Positions 44,645-54,482 are shown, numbered from the stretch's first letter. The stretch is DNA of 64,000 nt from Clostridia bacterium (GCA_017430225.1 JAFRNK010000065.1:44743-108742), one strand, 5' to 3'. Notes: a model not told the origin generated them from the letters alone. Translations and numbers: made by a program.

Positions 44645-45673
44645 GTGGAACAGAAGAAACTCCTGACCGTCACCGTCCCGTGCTACAACTCGCAGGCTTA
44701 TATGCGCAAGGCGCTGGACAGCCTGCTGACCGGCGGTGAACGGCTCGACATCATCGTCATCGACGACGGATCAAAAGACGATACCGGCGCGATCGCAGAC
44801 GAATACGCGGCGAAATACCCGACCATCATACGCGTTGTGCACCAGCCCAACGGCGGCCACGGCGCGGGCATCAACCGCGGCATCGCGCTGTCAGAGGGCC
44901 TGTACTTCAAGGTGCTGGATTCCGACGACCGCGCGGATCCGGCCGCGCTCAAAGCGCTCCTGGACGATCTGGACGGGCTCAGAGAGAAACCGGTCGACCT
45001 GGTCGTTCACGATTACGTGTACGACCGCCCGGAACGCGAAGCCGTGCACCGTATCCGCTACGGTGGCGCTTTCCCCGCCCGCCGGCGCATTACCTGGGAC
45101 CAGGCGAAGCGCATCAGCATGAGCACCCAGTTCATGATCCACGCGCTCTGCTACCGCACGCAGCTGCTCCGGGATATAGGACTCGTCCTGCCGGAGCACT
45201 GCTTTTATGAAGACAACCTGTACATCTACCGCCCGCTGCCGCACGTGAAGACCCTGTACTACTGCCCCGAAGCGGTCTACGGCTATTTCGTGGGCCGTTC
45301 CGACCAGTCCGCGAACCACGGCGTACTGCTCCGGCATATCGACAACGTCACCGACATCGCGGAGCAGATGACCTGCTCCTACAAATGGTCCGAGCTGACG
45401 GCGCTGCCGAAGAAGCTGCGCAGGTACATGCTCAACAACGCCTGCGGCAATCTCTGCACCGCCGGCGCACAGCAGCGGATGATCAACAGCGAGCATAGCC
45501 GGGAACTCCACAGCCGGATGGTCAAGACCATCCGAGATTTCGATCCGGAACTGTACCGCGCCATCCGCCGCAATCTGCTCGGCTTCGCCGGGACTTCCGA
45601 AAACGCCGCCGTGCAGAACGTGCTGGTATTCTTCTACCACACTGTCCGCAAATTCATCGGGACAGGCGCATAA
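44645..45673 (+). CDS. Family 2 glycosyltransferase
   Basis: A 342-residue GT-A fold transferase. The start LLTVTVPCYNSQAYMRKALD, then IIVIDDGSKDDTG and FKVLDSDDRADP (the DxD motif for metal and nucleotide sugar) are typical. The GTG start at 44645 has GGAGG upstream. There is no membrane span, so it is probably cytosolic or peripheral. It may add a sugar to a surface polymer; the acceptor is unknown. It lies between the metal-binding protein and the beta-mannosidase in one operon. Confidence 0.9.
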   Translation: MEQKKLLTVTVPCYNSQAYMRKALDSLLTGGERLDIIVIDDGSKDDTGAIADEYAAKYPTIIRVVHQPNGGHGAGINRGIALSEGLYFKVLDSDDRADPAALKALLDDLDGLREKPVDLVVHDYVYDRPEREAVHRIRYGGAFPARRRITWDQAKRISMSTQFMIHALCYRTQLLRDIGLVLPEHCFYEDNLYIYRPLPHVKTLYYCPEAVYGYFVGRSDQSANHGVLLRHIDNVTDIAEQMTCSYKWSELTALPKKLRRYMLNNACGNLCTAGAQQRMINSEHSRELHSRMVKTIRDFDPELYRAIRRNLLGFAGTSENAAVQNVLVFFYHTVRKFIGTGA

Positions 45674-45723
45674 ACGCGTCCCAACCATACAGGCAAAGCT
45701 CAGATCAGGAGAGGTGACGGAAA

Positions 45724-48153
45724 ATGATCTATTCACTCAACGAACACTGGACAATGATCGACGGCAGCAGGCGTTATCCCTGCACCGTGCCCTGCTCTCT
45801 GTATGAAACGCTGATCCGGGTCGGTGAAATCCCCGATCCATACATCGGCGAAAACGAATGGATCTCCACAGGCGTGTCTGACCGGGACGCAGCTTTTGAA
45901 ACCCGTTTTGACGCGCCGGGCGGTATCCTGTCCGCGGACAAGGCCGTTTTGCGCTTTGAAGGCATCGATACTCTGGCCGAGGTCTATCTGAATGGTCATC
46001 TTCTTGGACATACGGATAACATGCACCGCACCTGGGAGTACGAGGTCCGGGATATCCTGCGCAAAGCGGACAACCTGCTGCGCGTGGAGATTCACTCTCC
46101 CACCCGGTATATCGCCGTGATGCAGGAAAAGCGGCCTCTCTGGGGCGTGGATTCGACCATGGCCGGATATCCGCACCTGCGCAAGGCGCACTGCATGTTC
46201 GGCTGGGACTGGGGTCCCCAGCTGCCCGACTTGGGCATCTGGCGCCCCGTGACCCTGCAGGGTTATACCGCCGGACGCGTCAACCGCGTCTATTACACCC
46301 AACACCACGAAAACGGCATCGTCCGGCTCACCTGCCAGACAGATATCGATACTTGGGCGAAGGATAACCTTACCGCACACTGGACGGTCACCGCGCCGGA
46401 CGGAAAGACGTATTCGGCGGAACTGGAAAACGGCCGGGCGGAGATCGTCATCGATCATCCCCAGCTGTGGTGGGTGCGCGGCCTCGGCAGCCAGCCCCTC
46501 TATACCTGCCGCGTCGAACTCCTGCATAACGGCAACCCGGTGGATGCCCTGGAGCGCCGCATCGGTCTGCGTACGCTGACCATATCCCAGGACGAAGACC
46601 AATGGGGGCACGAGTTCTGCTTCATCAACAACGGCGCCAAGGTATTCGCCATGGGCGCCAACTATATCCCGGAAGACCAGATCGTCCCGCGCGTGACCGA
46701 AGAACGCACCCGCAAACTGCTGGAATCCTGCAAAGCCGCCAACTACAACTTCATCCGCGTCTGGGGCGGCGGCTGGTATCCGGACGAAAGCTTCTATGAC
46801 TGGTGTGACGAGAACGGCCTGATCGTGTGGGAGGACTTCATGTTCGCCTGCTCTGCCTATCTGCTGACTCCGGAATTCGAATCCACCGTCCGCGCCGAGA
46901 TTGTCGACAACATCCTGCGCCTGCGCAACCACGCCTCCCTGGGGCTGTGGTGCGGCAACAATGAGGTCGAATCCGCCTGGGAAGGCTGGGGCATCCCCGA
47001 CGATCCCGAGGCCAAAGCGGACTACCTGCGGCTGTTCGAAAACATCATTCCCAATCTCCTGAAAGAATACGATCCCGAAACCTTCTACTGGCCCTCTTCC
47101 CCGTCGACCTACGGCGGATTCCGGGACTCCTCTTCCAACCTCGCGGGCGATATGCACTATTGGGACGTCTGGCACAATTTCAAACCCATCGAGGCCTTCC
47201 GGAAATTCTACTACCGCTTCTGCTCCGAATACGGCTTTGAAAGCCTTCCCGACATCAGGACAGTGCGTTTCTTCGCACAGGAGAAGGATCTGGAACTGAA
47301 CAGCCATGCGATCACCGCCCACCAGAAATGCACGCAGGGCAACGAGAAACTGCTGTACTACCTGGGACAGATGGTGAACTATCCTTACGACTTCGAACGG
47401 CTGGTATACTGCTCCCAGCTGGTACAGGCGGACTGCATCCGCTCCAACGTGGAGCATATGCGCCGTGCCCGCGGCCGGTGCATGGGTTCCGCTTACTGGC
47501 AGGTCAACGATTCCAACCCCGTGATTTCCTGGAGCAGCATCGATTACTTCGGCCGCTGGAAGGCCCTGCACTATGCCGCGCGGAACTTCTACACGCCGCT
47601 CCTGATCTCCTGTGACGATACCGACCCCGTACACCCGGTCCTGTATGCTGTCAACGATACACTTCGTGACGAAAACCTGAAAGTGGTCTGCCGCCTGCGC
47701 GACAATACGGCGAAAGTGCTCCGGGAATACACCGCGGATATCACCGCCAAGGCCCTCTCGGCCGCGCCGTGCATGACTCTCGACCTGAGCAGGGACATTG
47801 CGACCCGGGAAGACAAACGCACAAAATACCTCGAATACACGCTCTGCCGGGACAGCCAGCCCGTCAGCGCCGGCACGACCGCGTTCTCGCGACCCAAGGA
47901 TTTCGATTATCTCCCGGCGAAGATCGACTGTCAGGTCACTGAGACGGAAGATCAGTTCGTGCTCACACTGACCGCCGACTGCTACGCCAAAAGCGTCCGC
48001 CTGGGCCTGAAAGACCAGGACTGCATCTTCAGCGACAACTTTTTCGATATCCACGGCGCGTCTCCCGTCCGGGTGACGCTCGACAAACAGGGCGAACTGG
48101 CGGGATGCAGCGCTGAAGACATCCGGAACGCGCTCACAATCGTCAGTTACTGA
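45724..48153 (+). CDS. GH2 beta-mannosidase
   Basis: An 809-residue cytosolic GH2 enzyme releasing mannose from beta-mannosides such as mannobiose from plant mannan. The N-terminal sugar-binding domain holds AVLRFEGIDTLAEVYLNGH; the barrel has E414 in WCGNNEVESAW (acid/base) and E502 in FCSEYGFESLP (nucleophile); beta domains follow to the end. No signal peptide. GGAGAGGTG precedes the ATG. With the GH27 enzyme it would complete breakdown of galactomannan fragments. Confidence 0.93.
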   Translation: MIYSLNEHWTMIDGSRRYPCTVPCSLYETLIRVGEIPDPYIGENEWISTGVSDRDAAFETRFDAPGGILSADKAVLRFEGIDTLAEVYLNGHLLGHTDNMHRTWEYEVRDILRKADNLLRVEIHSPTRYIAVMQEKRPLWGVDSTMAGYPHLRKAHCMFGWDWGPQLPDLGIWRPVTLQGYTAGRVNRVYYTQHHENGIVRLTCQTDIDTWAKDNLTAHWTVTAPDGKTYSAELENGRAEIVIDHPQLWWVRGLGSQPLYTCRVELLHNGNPVDALERRIGLRTLTISQDEDQWGHEFCFINNGAKVFAMGANYIPEDQIVPRVTEERTRKLLESCKAANYNFIRVWGGGWYPDESFYDWCDENGLIVWEDFMFACSAYLLTPEFESTVRAEIVDNILRLRNHASLGLWCGNNEVESAWEGWGIPDDPEAKADYLRLFENIIPNLLKEYDPETFYWPSSPSTYGGFRDSSSNLAGDMHYWDVWHNFKPIEAFRKFYYRFCSEYGFESLPDIRTVRFFAQEKDLELNSHAITAHQKCTQGNEKLLYYLGQMVNYPYDFERLVYCSQLVQADCIRSNVEHMRRARGRCMGSAYWQVNDSNPVISWSSIDYFGRWKALHYAARNFYTPLLISCDDTDPVHPVLYAVNDTLRDENLKVVCRLRDNTAKVLREYTADITAKALSAAPCMTLDLSRDIATREDKRTKYLEYTLCRDSQPVSAGTTAFSRPKDFDYLPAKIDCQVTETEDQFVLTLTADCYAKSVRLGLKDQDCIFSDNFFDIHGASPVRVTLDKQGELAGCSAEDIRNALTIVSY

Positions 48154-48180
48154 ACGGATCAAGCAAAGGAGAGTCTGGCA

Positions 48181-49335
48181 ATGGAACAGGTACGGCTGGG
48201 CATCATCGGCATCGGCGGCATGGGCACGGAACACGCGAAAGGCCTCATCGCCGGGAAAGCGCCTGAGATCAGGCTCACGGCAGTCGCGGATATCCGGCAG
48301 AGCCGCCTCGACTACGCGAAAGCGAATTTTCCGGAAGACATCAGGCTATTTTCAGACGGCCGGGCGCTGATCGACTCCGGCTGCTGCGACGCGGTGCTCA
48401 TCGCCACGCCGCACTATTTCCATCCGGATTTCGTGATCTACGCCCTGCAGCACGGCGTACACGCCCTCAGCGAAAAGCCCGCCGGCGTATACACCAGACA
48501 GGTACGGGAAATGAACGAAGTCGCCGCCCGGAGCGACAAGGTTTTCGCCATCATGTTCAACCAGCGCACCAACTGTGTGTACCGCAAGCTGCACGACATG
48601 ATCGCAAGCGGCGAGCTCGGCGCGATGAAGCGCATGAACTGGATCATCACTGACTGGTACCGCACACAGGCGTACTACGACGCTGCCGGATGGAAAGCCA
48701 CCTGGGACGGCGAAGGCGGCGGCGTACTGCTGAACCAGTGCCCGCATCAGCTGGATCTGCTGCAATGGCTCTGCGGCATGCCCAAAAAAGTGCGTGCCTT
48801 CTGCCACGAGGCAAAATGGCACGATATCGAGGTCGAAGACGATGTGACCGCCTACCTGGAGTTTGAAAACGGCGCCACCGGCGTATTCGTGACCACCACC
48901 GGTGACGCCCCCGGCACCAACCGGCTGGAACTGACGTTCGAAATGGGGAAGATCGTCTGTGAAAAGGACCGTCTCCTGTTCGACCGCCTGAGCGAAAACG
49001 AGCGCACCTTCTGCAAGACCTGCCCGGAAGGCTTCAGAAAGCCTGAAACGACCCGGATCGAGGTGGAAACTGACGGCATGAACGAGCAGCATATCGGCGT
49101 CATGAAAGCCTTTGCCGCGCGCATCCTCCGGGGTGAAAAACTGATCGCGGAAGGGACGGAGGGCATCCGTGGCCTGACATTGTCCAACGCCATGTACCTC
49201 TCCTCCTGGCTGGACCGGACGGTCGAAATCCCCTTCGACGAAGACCTGTTCCTGAGCGAGCTGAACAAGCGCCGCGCGAAGTCTAAGAAGAAGGAGGACA
49301 AAGGCGTCGTGTTCGACACAGCCGGAACGTATTGA
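48181..49335 (+). CDS. Gfo/Idh/MocA family oxidoreductase
   Basis: A 384-residue NAD(P)-dependent dehydrogenase. The Rossmann start is LGIIGIGGMGTEHAKGL, the lysine-bearing motif is ALSEKPAGVY, and the second domain holds GGGVLLNQCPHQLDLLQWL with the active-site histidine. Members oxidise or isomerise sugars and sugar acids. It follows the beta-mannosidase by 27 bases, so a mannose- or mannan-derived substrate is plausible, though not shown. GGAGAG precedes the ATG. A pair of hairpins ends the operon. Confidence 0.92.
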   Translation: MEQVRLGIIGIGGMGTEHAKGLIAGKAPEIRLTAVADIRQSRLDYAKANFPEDIRLFSDGRALIDSGCCDAVLIATPHYFHPDFVIYALQHGVHALSEKPAGVYTRQVREMNEVAARSDKVFAIMFNQRTNCVYRKLHDMIASGELGAMKRMNWIITDWYRTQAYYDAAGWKATWDGEGGGVLLNQCPHQLDLLQWLCGMPKKVRAFCHEAKWHDIEVEDDVTAYLEFENGATGVFVTTTGDAPGTNRLELTFEMGKIVCEKDRLLFDRLSENERTFCKTCPEGFRKPETTRIEVETDGMNEQHIGVMKAFAARILRGEKLIAEGTEGIRGLTLSNAMYLSSWLDRTVEIPFDEDLFLSELNKRRAKSKKKEDKGVVFDTAGTY

Positions 49336-49350
49336 ATAAGGCAGAAAAAT

Positions 49351-49458
49351 AAGGCACAAGGCATAAGTCAATGAATGTTCATGACAATGCGTTGTGCCTT
49401 TACTGTTTTTCAAAAGGCATAAGGTGATAGTTTTTATGACTATTCCTTATGCCTTGTG
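49351..49458. repeat. Two tandem hairpins built from related AAGGCA arms
   Basis: Hairpin one pairs AAGGCACAA (49351-49359) with TTGTGCCTT (49392-49400); hairpin two pairs AAGGCATAAGG (49414-49424) with CCTTATGCCTT (49445-49455), with an inner ATAGT/ACTAT stem. A longer alternative joins CACAAGGCATAAG (49355-49367) to CTTATGCCTTGTG (49446-49458). It lies between convergent genes and can end transcription both ways, but the nested design looks like a small palindromic repeat element. Confidence 0.75.
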
Positions 49459-49472
49459 TTTTATACCCTGGT

Positions 49473-50351
49473 TTATTCTTCCGCTTCTCTCGCCAGCAGG
49501 TACGCGCCGGTCATACCGCTGGCTGTGCCCAGTCCGGGCGGAACGATGTAGTCGGCCAATCCGTTGTCTATCGCGGGATGGCAGAGGTAGCCGTTCAGCA
49601 AAGCACAGGTCTTTTCGCGGATCATCGGGAAGAGGAATGCCTGCTGCATGACGCCGCCGCCCAGGATGATTTTCTCCGGCGAGAAAGTGCACATGGCGTT
49701 CGCACAAAGCTGCGCCAGGTATTCGCTCTCCAGCGCCCACGCGGGGTGCTCAGGCGGGAGCTGGTATCCGGGAACGCCCCAGCGCTTCTCGATCGCAGGC
49801 CCGGCGGCCATGCCCTCCAGGCACGTTCCGTGGTAGGGGCAATTCCCTTCCGGCATCGGGTCATCCGGACTGACCAGGACTTTTACGTGCCCGATTTCCG
49901 GATGGATCAGCCCATGCACCGGCTTGCCGTGGATGACCAGGCCGCCGCCGACACCAGTGCCGATCGTCACATAGAGGCAATTATCGAGCCCCCGTGCAGC
50001 GCCGAGCCTTGCTTCCGCCAATGCCGCGGCGTTGACGTCCGTGTCGAAGCCGACAGGCACTTTCAGCGCCTGCCGGAACGCCGAGAGCAACGGATAATTG
50101 CGCCAGGCCAGCTTCGGCGTGGCGGTAATATAGCCATAGGTCGGGGACGCGGGGTTGAGATCGAGTGGGCCGAACGACCCGATGCCCAGCGCGGCGAGCG
50201 CAAAGCGTCCGAAGTATTCCGTCATCCGCGGCACCGTTTCCGCCGGAGTCAGGGTCGGATACACCGCACGATCCGTCAATGTGCCGTTTTCGTCGAAGAC
50301 CGCCAGCACCATCTTGGTGCCGCCAGCTTCCAGAGCGCCGTAATACCGCAT
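49473..50351 (-). CDS. ROK family sugar kinase (fructokinase type)
   Basis: A 292-residue kinase. The ATP-binding start is YGALEAGGTKMVLAVFDENG, and VTIGTGVGGGLVIHGKPVHG carries the second phosphate-binding motif. The zinc site NCPYHGTCLEGMAAGPAIEK is the fructokinase-type version of the ROK motif. The likely reaction is phosphorylation of fructose or a related hexose or keto sugar. It is the last gene of the uronate operon, 12 bases after the histidine kinase. Confidence 0.88.
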   Translation of the reverse strand: MRYYGALEAGGTKMVLAVFDENGTLTDRAVYPTLTPAETVPRMTEYFGRFALAALGIGSFGPLDLNPASPTYGYITATPKLAWRNYPLLSAFRQALKVPVGFDTDVNAAALAEARLGAARGLDNCLYVTIGTGVGGGLVIHGKPVHGLIHPEIGHVKVLVSPDDPMPEGNCPYHGTCLEGMAAGPAIEKRWGVPGYQLPPEHPAWALESEYLAQLCANAMCTFSPEKIILGGGVMQQAFLFPMIREKTCALLNGYLCHPAIDNGLADYIVPPGLGTASGMTGAYLLAREAEE

Positions 50352-50363
50352 CGCAAGACCTCC

Positions 50364-52091
50364 TTACGGGACGGGTAGGATAAAGGAAAACTCGCTGCCC
50401 TCTCCCAGCTTGCTTTTTAAAGATATGTCGACATGCATTTTGAGCAGGATCTCCCGCGCGATCGACAGCCCGAGCCCACTTCCCTTGGAGGCGTGCGATT
50501 TGTCCGCCTGATGGAAGCGGTCGAAGATGTGCCGCTGTGCTTCCTCCTCAATGCCGATGCCGTTGTCACGGACAAAGAAGCGAATGCCCGTTTCCAGTCC
50601 GTCCGATATGACCGTGTGCGCCCCGAGGGTAATCTGACCGCCTTCCGGGGTATATTTATGCGCGTTGTCCAGCAGGATGGTCAGCACTTCACTCAGCCGG
50701 TCCTCGTTGGAGATGATTTCCGGCAGGTCTTCCTTGGGCACATCCAGGATCAGCGCCTGTTTCTTGTCCGAGAACAGCTTCTTGTTCAGGTCGAACAGTT
50801 CAAAAAGGACTTCCGTAGGCTGGACGCGCTCCATTTCGAACGCCGCCGGGTTCGACTGCAGGCCGGACAGTTCCAGCAGGTCGTTGACCAGCCGGGAAAG
50901 GCGGCGAACTTCATCCACGATGATGCCGTAATACCGTATCCGCTCCTGCTCGTCGGTCACCAGCCCGTCGCGCAAGCCTTCGGACAGGCCGCGCATGTTC
51001 GCCAGCGGCGTACGCAGTTCGTGCGAGATGTTCGCGACATACTCAAAGCGCGTGCGCTCCAGGCGCTCCGCCTCCGTGATATCGCGGATGACCGCCATCG
51101 CGCCGTTCCTGGTACCCTCCGTGGGCAGCAGGGTGATGACCGCTTCCAGGATATCCTCCCCGACGTTCACGCGCAGGTGTGACGCCTTCTGGTCCCTGAG
51201 GGCCGTTCGCAGCGCATCCATGACTTGGTTCCAGGCCGGTGTCCCTTCCCCCAGCAGGCGGCGCGCAGCGCTGTTGCTGTCGAGCAGTTCACCGTCCGCC
51301 GTCACGGCGATAATGCCTTCGTCCAGCGCCTCCAGCAGGCGGCGCTTGCTCTCGCCCTCGCGGGCCAGATCGGCGATCGTCGCGGAAACCTGGCGCGACA
51401 TGCTGTTGAAAGCCATTGCAACAGCTCCGGCCTCGCCGGGCAGGTTCGTATCCAGCGTGACCGTTTCTCCGCGTTCCACCGCGCGGGCCGCGTTTTTCAG
51501 CTTTCGGAGCGGCTTTGCGGAGACCAGGCTCAGGCAGAGCAATACGCCGCAGATGATCAGCAGGCCTACGATCAGCCAGTTGACGAGGCGCGACCTGTAA
51601 TTCGCGAGTACGCTGCGGTAATCGCGCGTCGGCCTTCCGGCCAGGATATAATACCCCGTATCGGTTTTCCTGCCGCAAAGCAGCGCCCAAGCGCCTGTAT
51701 CGCGTTCTGAAAGCCGGAATTCACGTTCGTGGTCAAGGCGTTCCACCAGCCTCGGCAAGCGCTCACGCCCGAAATAGGCAACGCCCTGGTCCGAGAAAGC
51801 AATGACCCGGGCATCCCGGTCCAGGATCAGCAAAAACAATTCCCCCGGATTTAGCTCCGGATTGATCCGGCGCTGGATCGTCTCCCGGCTCGTTTGGCCG
51901 CTTGCCATCTCTGTGAGCCACTCTTCCGCCGTATCGATCGCCCGCTCAAGCTCGGCCTGATCCATGCCGGTGAACGTCGTCTCCGACAGCTGGCCGCTGA
52001 TACGCCAAAGCGCTGCTGCCGAAATGATCAGCAGCAGCACAATCATCAGCCCGAACTGGGTGAGCAGCGACAGCTCCCGCAGCTTACGCAT
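50364..52091 (-). CDS. Sensor histidine kinase
   Basis: A 575-residue membrane sensor. One span at about 12-31, an outer domain to about 165, a second span (LVNWLIVGLLIICGVLLCLS), a HAMP domain, a PAS-like domain (about 240-335) and a kinase core. H357 in ISHELRTPLAN is the phosphorylated histidine; the ATP site has NAHKYTP, DNGIGI and GSGLGLSIA. It overlaps the response regulator by 8 bp. The layout resembles WalK/PhoR-type kinases. The signal is unknown, but the operon suggests a link to uronates. Confidence 0.93.
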   Translation of the reverse strand: MRKLRELSLLTQFGLMIVLLLIISAAALWRISGQLSETTFTGMDQAELERAIDTAEEWLTEMASGQTSRETIQRRINPELNPGELFLLILDRDARVIAFSDQGVAYFGRERLPRLVERLDHEREFRLSERDTGAWALLCGRKTDTGYYILAGRPTRDYRSVLANYRSRLVNWLIVGLLIICGVLLCLSLVSAKPLRKLKNAARAVERGETVTLDTNLPGEAGAVAMAFNSMSRQVSATIADLAREGESKRRLLEALDEGIIAVTADGELLDSNSAARRLLGEGTPAWNQVMDALRTALRDQKASHLRVNVGEDILEAVITLLPTEGTRNGAMAVIRDITEAERLERTRFEYVANISHELRTPLANMRGLSEGLRDGLVTDEQERIRYYGIIVDEVRRLSRLVNDLLELSGLQSNPAAFEMERVQPTEVLFELFDLNKKLFSDKKQALILDVPKEDLPEIISNEDRLSEVLTILLDNAHKYTPEGGQITLGAHTVISDGLETGIRFFVRDNGIGIEEEAQRHIFDRFHQADKSHASKGSGLGLSIAREILLKMHVDISLKSKLGEGSEFSFILPVP

Positions 52092-52782
52092 TCTCTTCAG
52101 GCTCCACTTTGTAGCCGACGCCGTAAACTGACCTCAGAATCAGCCCGGCGTTTTCCGGCAATTTTTTCCGGATGCGCTTGATGGACGTATCCACCACGCG
52201 CGGGTCCCCGTCGAAATCGAAACCCCAGATGTTATCCAGCAGTTGTTCGCGCGTGAACACCTGCCTGGGATGGCTCGCCATCAGGTGCAGGATTTCGACC
52301 TCTTTGGGCGAAAGCACGACCGGCTGCCCGTCCACCCGGACCTCATAGCACTTCAGGTCGATGCTCGTATGTCCGATCGTCAGCAGATGGTTGTCCGGCT
52401 CGCTTTCCATGCGGTTGAGGCGGCGGAAGATGACCGCGATGCGCGATACGACCTCACGGGGGCTGAAAGGCTTTACGATATAATCGTCCGCGCCGAGCGC
52501 GAAGCCCAGCAGTTTGTCCACTTCTTCGCCCTTGGCCGTCAAAATGATAATCGGGGTCATGCTCACCGCGCGGATATCCGTACAGACCTGCGTGCCGGAG
52601 CGGCCCGGCATCATAATATCCAGGATGACCAGATCAGGACGCATCCGCTCGAACGCGCTCATCACCTCGTCCCCGCGGAAGACCGAGAAAACCTCGTATC
52701 CTTCGCGGGTCAGGTAGATCCGCAGACTCTCATGAATGCCGATCTCGTCATCGACGATCATGATCATTTTTTTCTTGGCCAT
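52084..52782 (-). CDS. OmpR/PhoB family response regulator
   Basis: A 232-residue regulator. The receiver domain has acidic D11 and D12, the phosphorylated D55 in LVILDIMMPG and the conserved lysine in ILTAKGEE. Residues about 135-230 are an OmpR-type winged helix (LSPKEVEILHLMASHPRQVF, then VVDTSIKRIRKKLPE). It is the partner of the kinase that overlaps its end. It follows the TIM-barrel isomerase gene by 11 bases, so the pair is co-transcribed with metabolic genes. Confidence 0.95.
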   Translation of the reverse strand: MAKKKMIMIVDDEIGIHESLRIYLTREGYEVFSVFRGDEVMSAFERMRPDLVILDIMMPGRSGTQVCTDIRAVSMTPIIILTAKGEEVDKLLGFALGADDYIVKPFSPREVVSRIAVIFRRLNRMESEPDNHLLTIGHTSIDLKCYEVRVDGQPVVLSPKEVEILHLMASHPRQVFTREQLLDNIWGFDFDGDPRVVDTSIKRIRKKLPENAGLILRSVYGVGYKVEPEENA

Positions 52783-52793
52783 GGCGTTTTCCT

Positions 52794-53639
52794 TTACTGC
52801 CCGATGAGTTCCTGCACGAACAGTCTGGCCTGCTCGGCGTTATCGGGCGTCGTATCCTCCAGCGTGATCTGCACAGAGGGCTTCTTCGCGGCGATAAACC
52901 GGCCGATCGCGGTATAATCCATCCGGCCCGTGCCCGCGGCGACAGCCTTCATCGTGCCGTCATCCTTCAGGATATAGTCCTTCATGTGCACGACCATCAC
53001 GTCGTCCTGCAGCAGGTCGATCGCTTCGTCGATGATCCGGTCCGTATCCGCAATATTGCTTTCGTGCAGGATATTGACCGGGTCGAAGATAATGCCCAGG
53101 TTCGGGGAATGGAAAGCGTCCAGCACTTTCCTGGCGCATTTGCCGTCATAAACGATGTGCTTGAACACCGGCTCGATCGCGATGATCGCGCCGAGCTTCT
53201 CGGCGGCTTCGACGACCGGCGCGAGGCGGCGGATGAACAGATCCAGCAAGGCTTCCGTATGGCTGTTTATCGGATCATACTTGTATTCCTTGTTGGGATC
53301 GCCCGTCTCCGTGCCGACCAGGACCGCGTTCATCCAGCGCGAAAAGCGCAGGTGCGCGATATACTTGCTGACAGATGCCCGGTATTCGTCCATATCCGGG
53401 GTCGCGAGGTTCAGGTAGCAGCCCAGCACCGCCGTGTCGAGTCCCTGCAGGGCATTCATTACTTCCCTGGCCAGGCCGGCAGTCAGTGCGCCCGGAGCCA
53501 TGTACTGCTTTCCCATCGTCTTGGAAAGCGCCAGGTGGCAGCAGGTAAAGCCCTGTGCCTTGGCAAAGGACGCGCGCTCGGCAAGGGTGCCGGGCGCAGC
53601 GTCATGCAGGCGCAGACCGATTTGAGGAGTCGTTGCCAT
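52794..53639 (-). CDS. Sugar phosphate isomerase/epimerase-like TIM barrel protein
   Basis: A 281-residue protein of the xylose-isomerase-like TIM-barrel family. Marks are GAIIAIEPVFKHIVYDGK, LGIIFDPVNILHESN and DVMVVHMKDYIL, which carry the metal-binding Glu, Asp and His residues expected in this family. Members epimerise or isomerise sugars and inositols. Here the position between kduD and a two-component system suggests a uronate or related sugar acid. GGAG precedes the ATG. The precise reaction is unknown. Confidence 0.85.
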   Translation of the reverse strand: MATTPQIGLRLHDAAPGTLAERASFAKAQGFTCCHLALSKTMGKQYMAPGALTAGLAREVMNALQGLDTAVLGCYLNLATPDMDEYRASVSKYIAHLRFSRWMNAVLVGTETGDPNKEYKYDPINSHTEALLDLFIRRLAPVVEAAEKLGAIIAIEPVFKHIVYDGKCARKVLDAFHSPNLGIIFDPVNILHESNIADTDRIIDEAIDLLQDDVMVVHMKDYILKDDGTMKAVAAGTGRMDYTAIGRFIAAKKPSVQITLEDTTPDNAEQARLFVQELIGQ

Positions 53640-53651
53640 ATATTATCTCCT

Positions 53652-54449
53652 TCAGGGCTGTTTGCCGATGTAAGCGAGGATGCCGCCGTCGACGTACAGG
53701 ATGTGGCCATTGACGAAGTTGGAGGCATCAGAGGCCAGGAAGACCGCCGGGCCCTGCAGATCGGTGGCTTCGCCCCAGCGCGCAGCGGGCGTCTTGGCGA
53801 TGATGAACTGATCGAAGGGATGACGGCTGCCGTCCGGCTGGCGCTCGCGCAGCGGCGCGGTCTGCGGGGTCGCGATGTAGCCCGGTCCGATGCCGTTGCA
53901 CTGGATGTTGTACTCGCCGTACTCGGAGCAGATGTTGCGGGTCAGCATTTTGAGGCCGCCCTTGGCCGCCGCGTAGGCGGACACGGTCTCACGGCCCAGT
54001 TCGCTCATCATGGAACAGATATTGATGATCTTGCCGTGGCCCTTCTTGATCATGGAAGGAATGACCGCCTTCGCGCAGATGAACGGCGCGTTCAGGTCGA
54101 CGTCGATGACCTTGCGGAAGTCCGCGGCGCTCATTTCGATCATAGGGATGCGGCGGATGATGCCGGCGTTGTTAACCAGGATGTCGATCACGCCGACTTC
54201 CTCTTCGATCTGCTTGACCAGCGCCTGCACCGCGTCCTCATTGGTCACGTCAGCCACATAGCCGTGAGCCTTGATGCCCTTCTCTTCGTAGGCGGCGAGG
54301 CCCTTGTTGACCAAGTCCTGGTTGATGTCGTTGAATACGATGGTCGCGCCGGCGGATGCATACGCTTCCGCGATCGCGAAGCCGATACCGTAGCTCGCGC
54401 CGGTGATCCACGCGATCTTGCCTTCGAGAGAGAATGCCTTCATGTCCAT
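53652..54449 (-). CDS. kduD: 2-dehydro-3-deoxy-D-gluconate 5-dehydrogenase KduD
   Basis: A 265-residue short-chain dehydrogenase. The cofactor motif is TGASYGIGFAIAEAYASAG, the NNAG motif is DILVNNAGIIRR, and the catalytic Tyr and Lys are in VSAYAAAKGG. It reduces the diketo acid made by KduI to KDG, a step of pectin or glycosaminoglycan uronide breakdown. Gluconate 5-dehydrogenase is a close alternative, but kduI two genes upstream supports KduD. GGAGGAAG precedes the ATG. Confidence 0.9.
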   Translation of the reverse strand: MDMKAFSLEGKIAWITGASYGIGFAIAEAYASAGATIVFNDINQDLVNKGLAAYEEKGIKAHGYVADVTNEDAVQALVKQIEEEVGVIDILVNNAGIIRRIPMIEMSAADFRKVIDVDLNAPFICAKAVIPSMIKKGHGKIINICSMMSELGRETVSAYAAAKGGLKMLTRNICSEYGEYNIQCNGIGPGYIATPQTAPLRERQPDGSRHPFDQFIIAKTPAARWGEATDLQGPAVFLASDASNFVNGHILYVDGGILAYIGKQP

Positions 54450-54482
54450 AATCTTCTTCCTCCTTTGATTGATAGGGTGGTA

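Noticed and set aside
45733-48234. 833-codon open frame opposite the beta-mannosidase gene
   Set aside because: Antisense shadow of a GC-rich gene; the plus-strand frame carries complete GH2 catalytic motifs.
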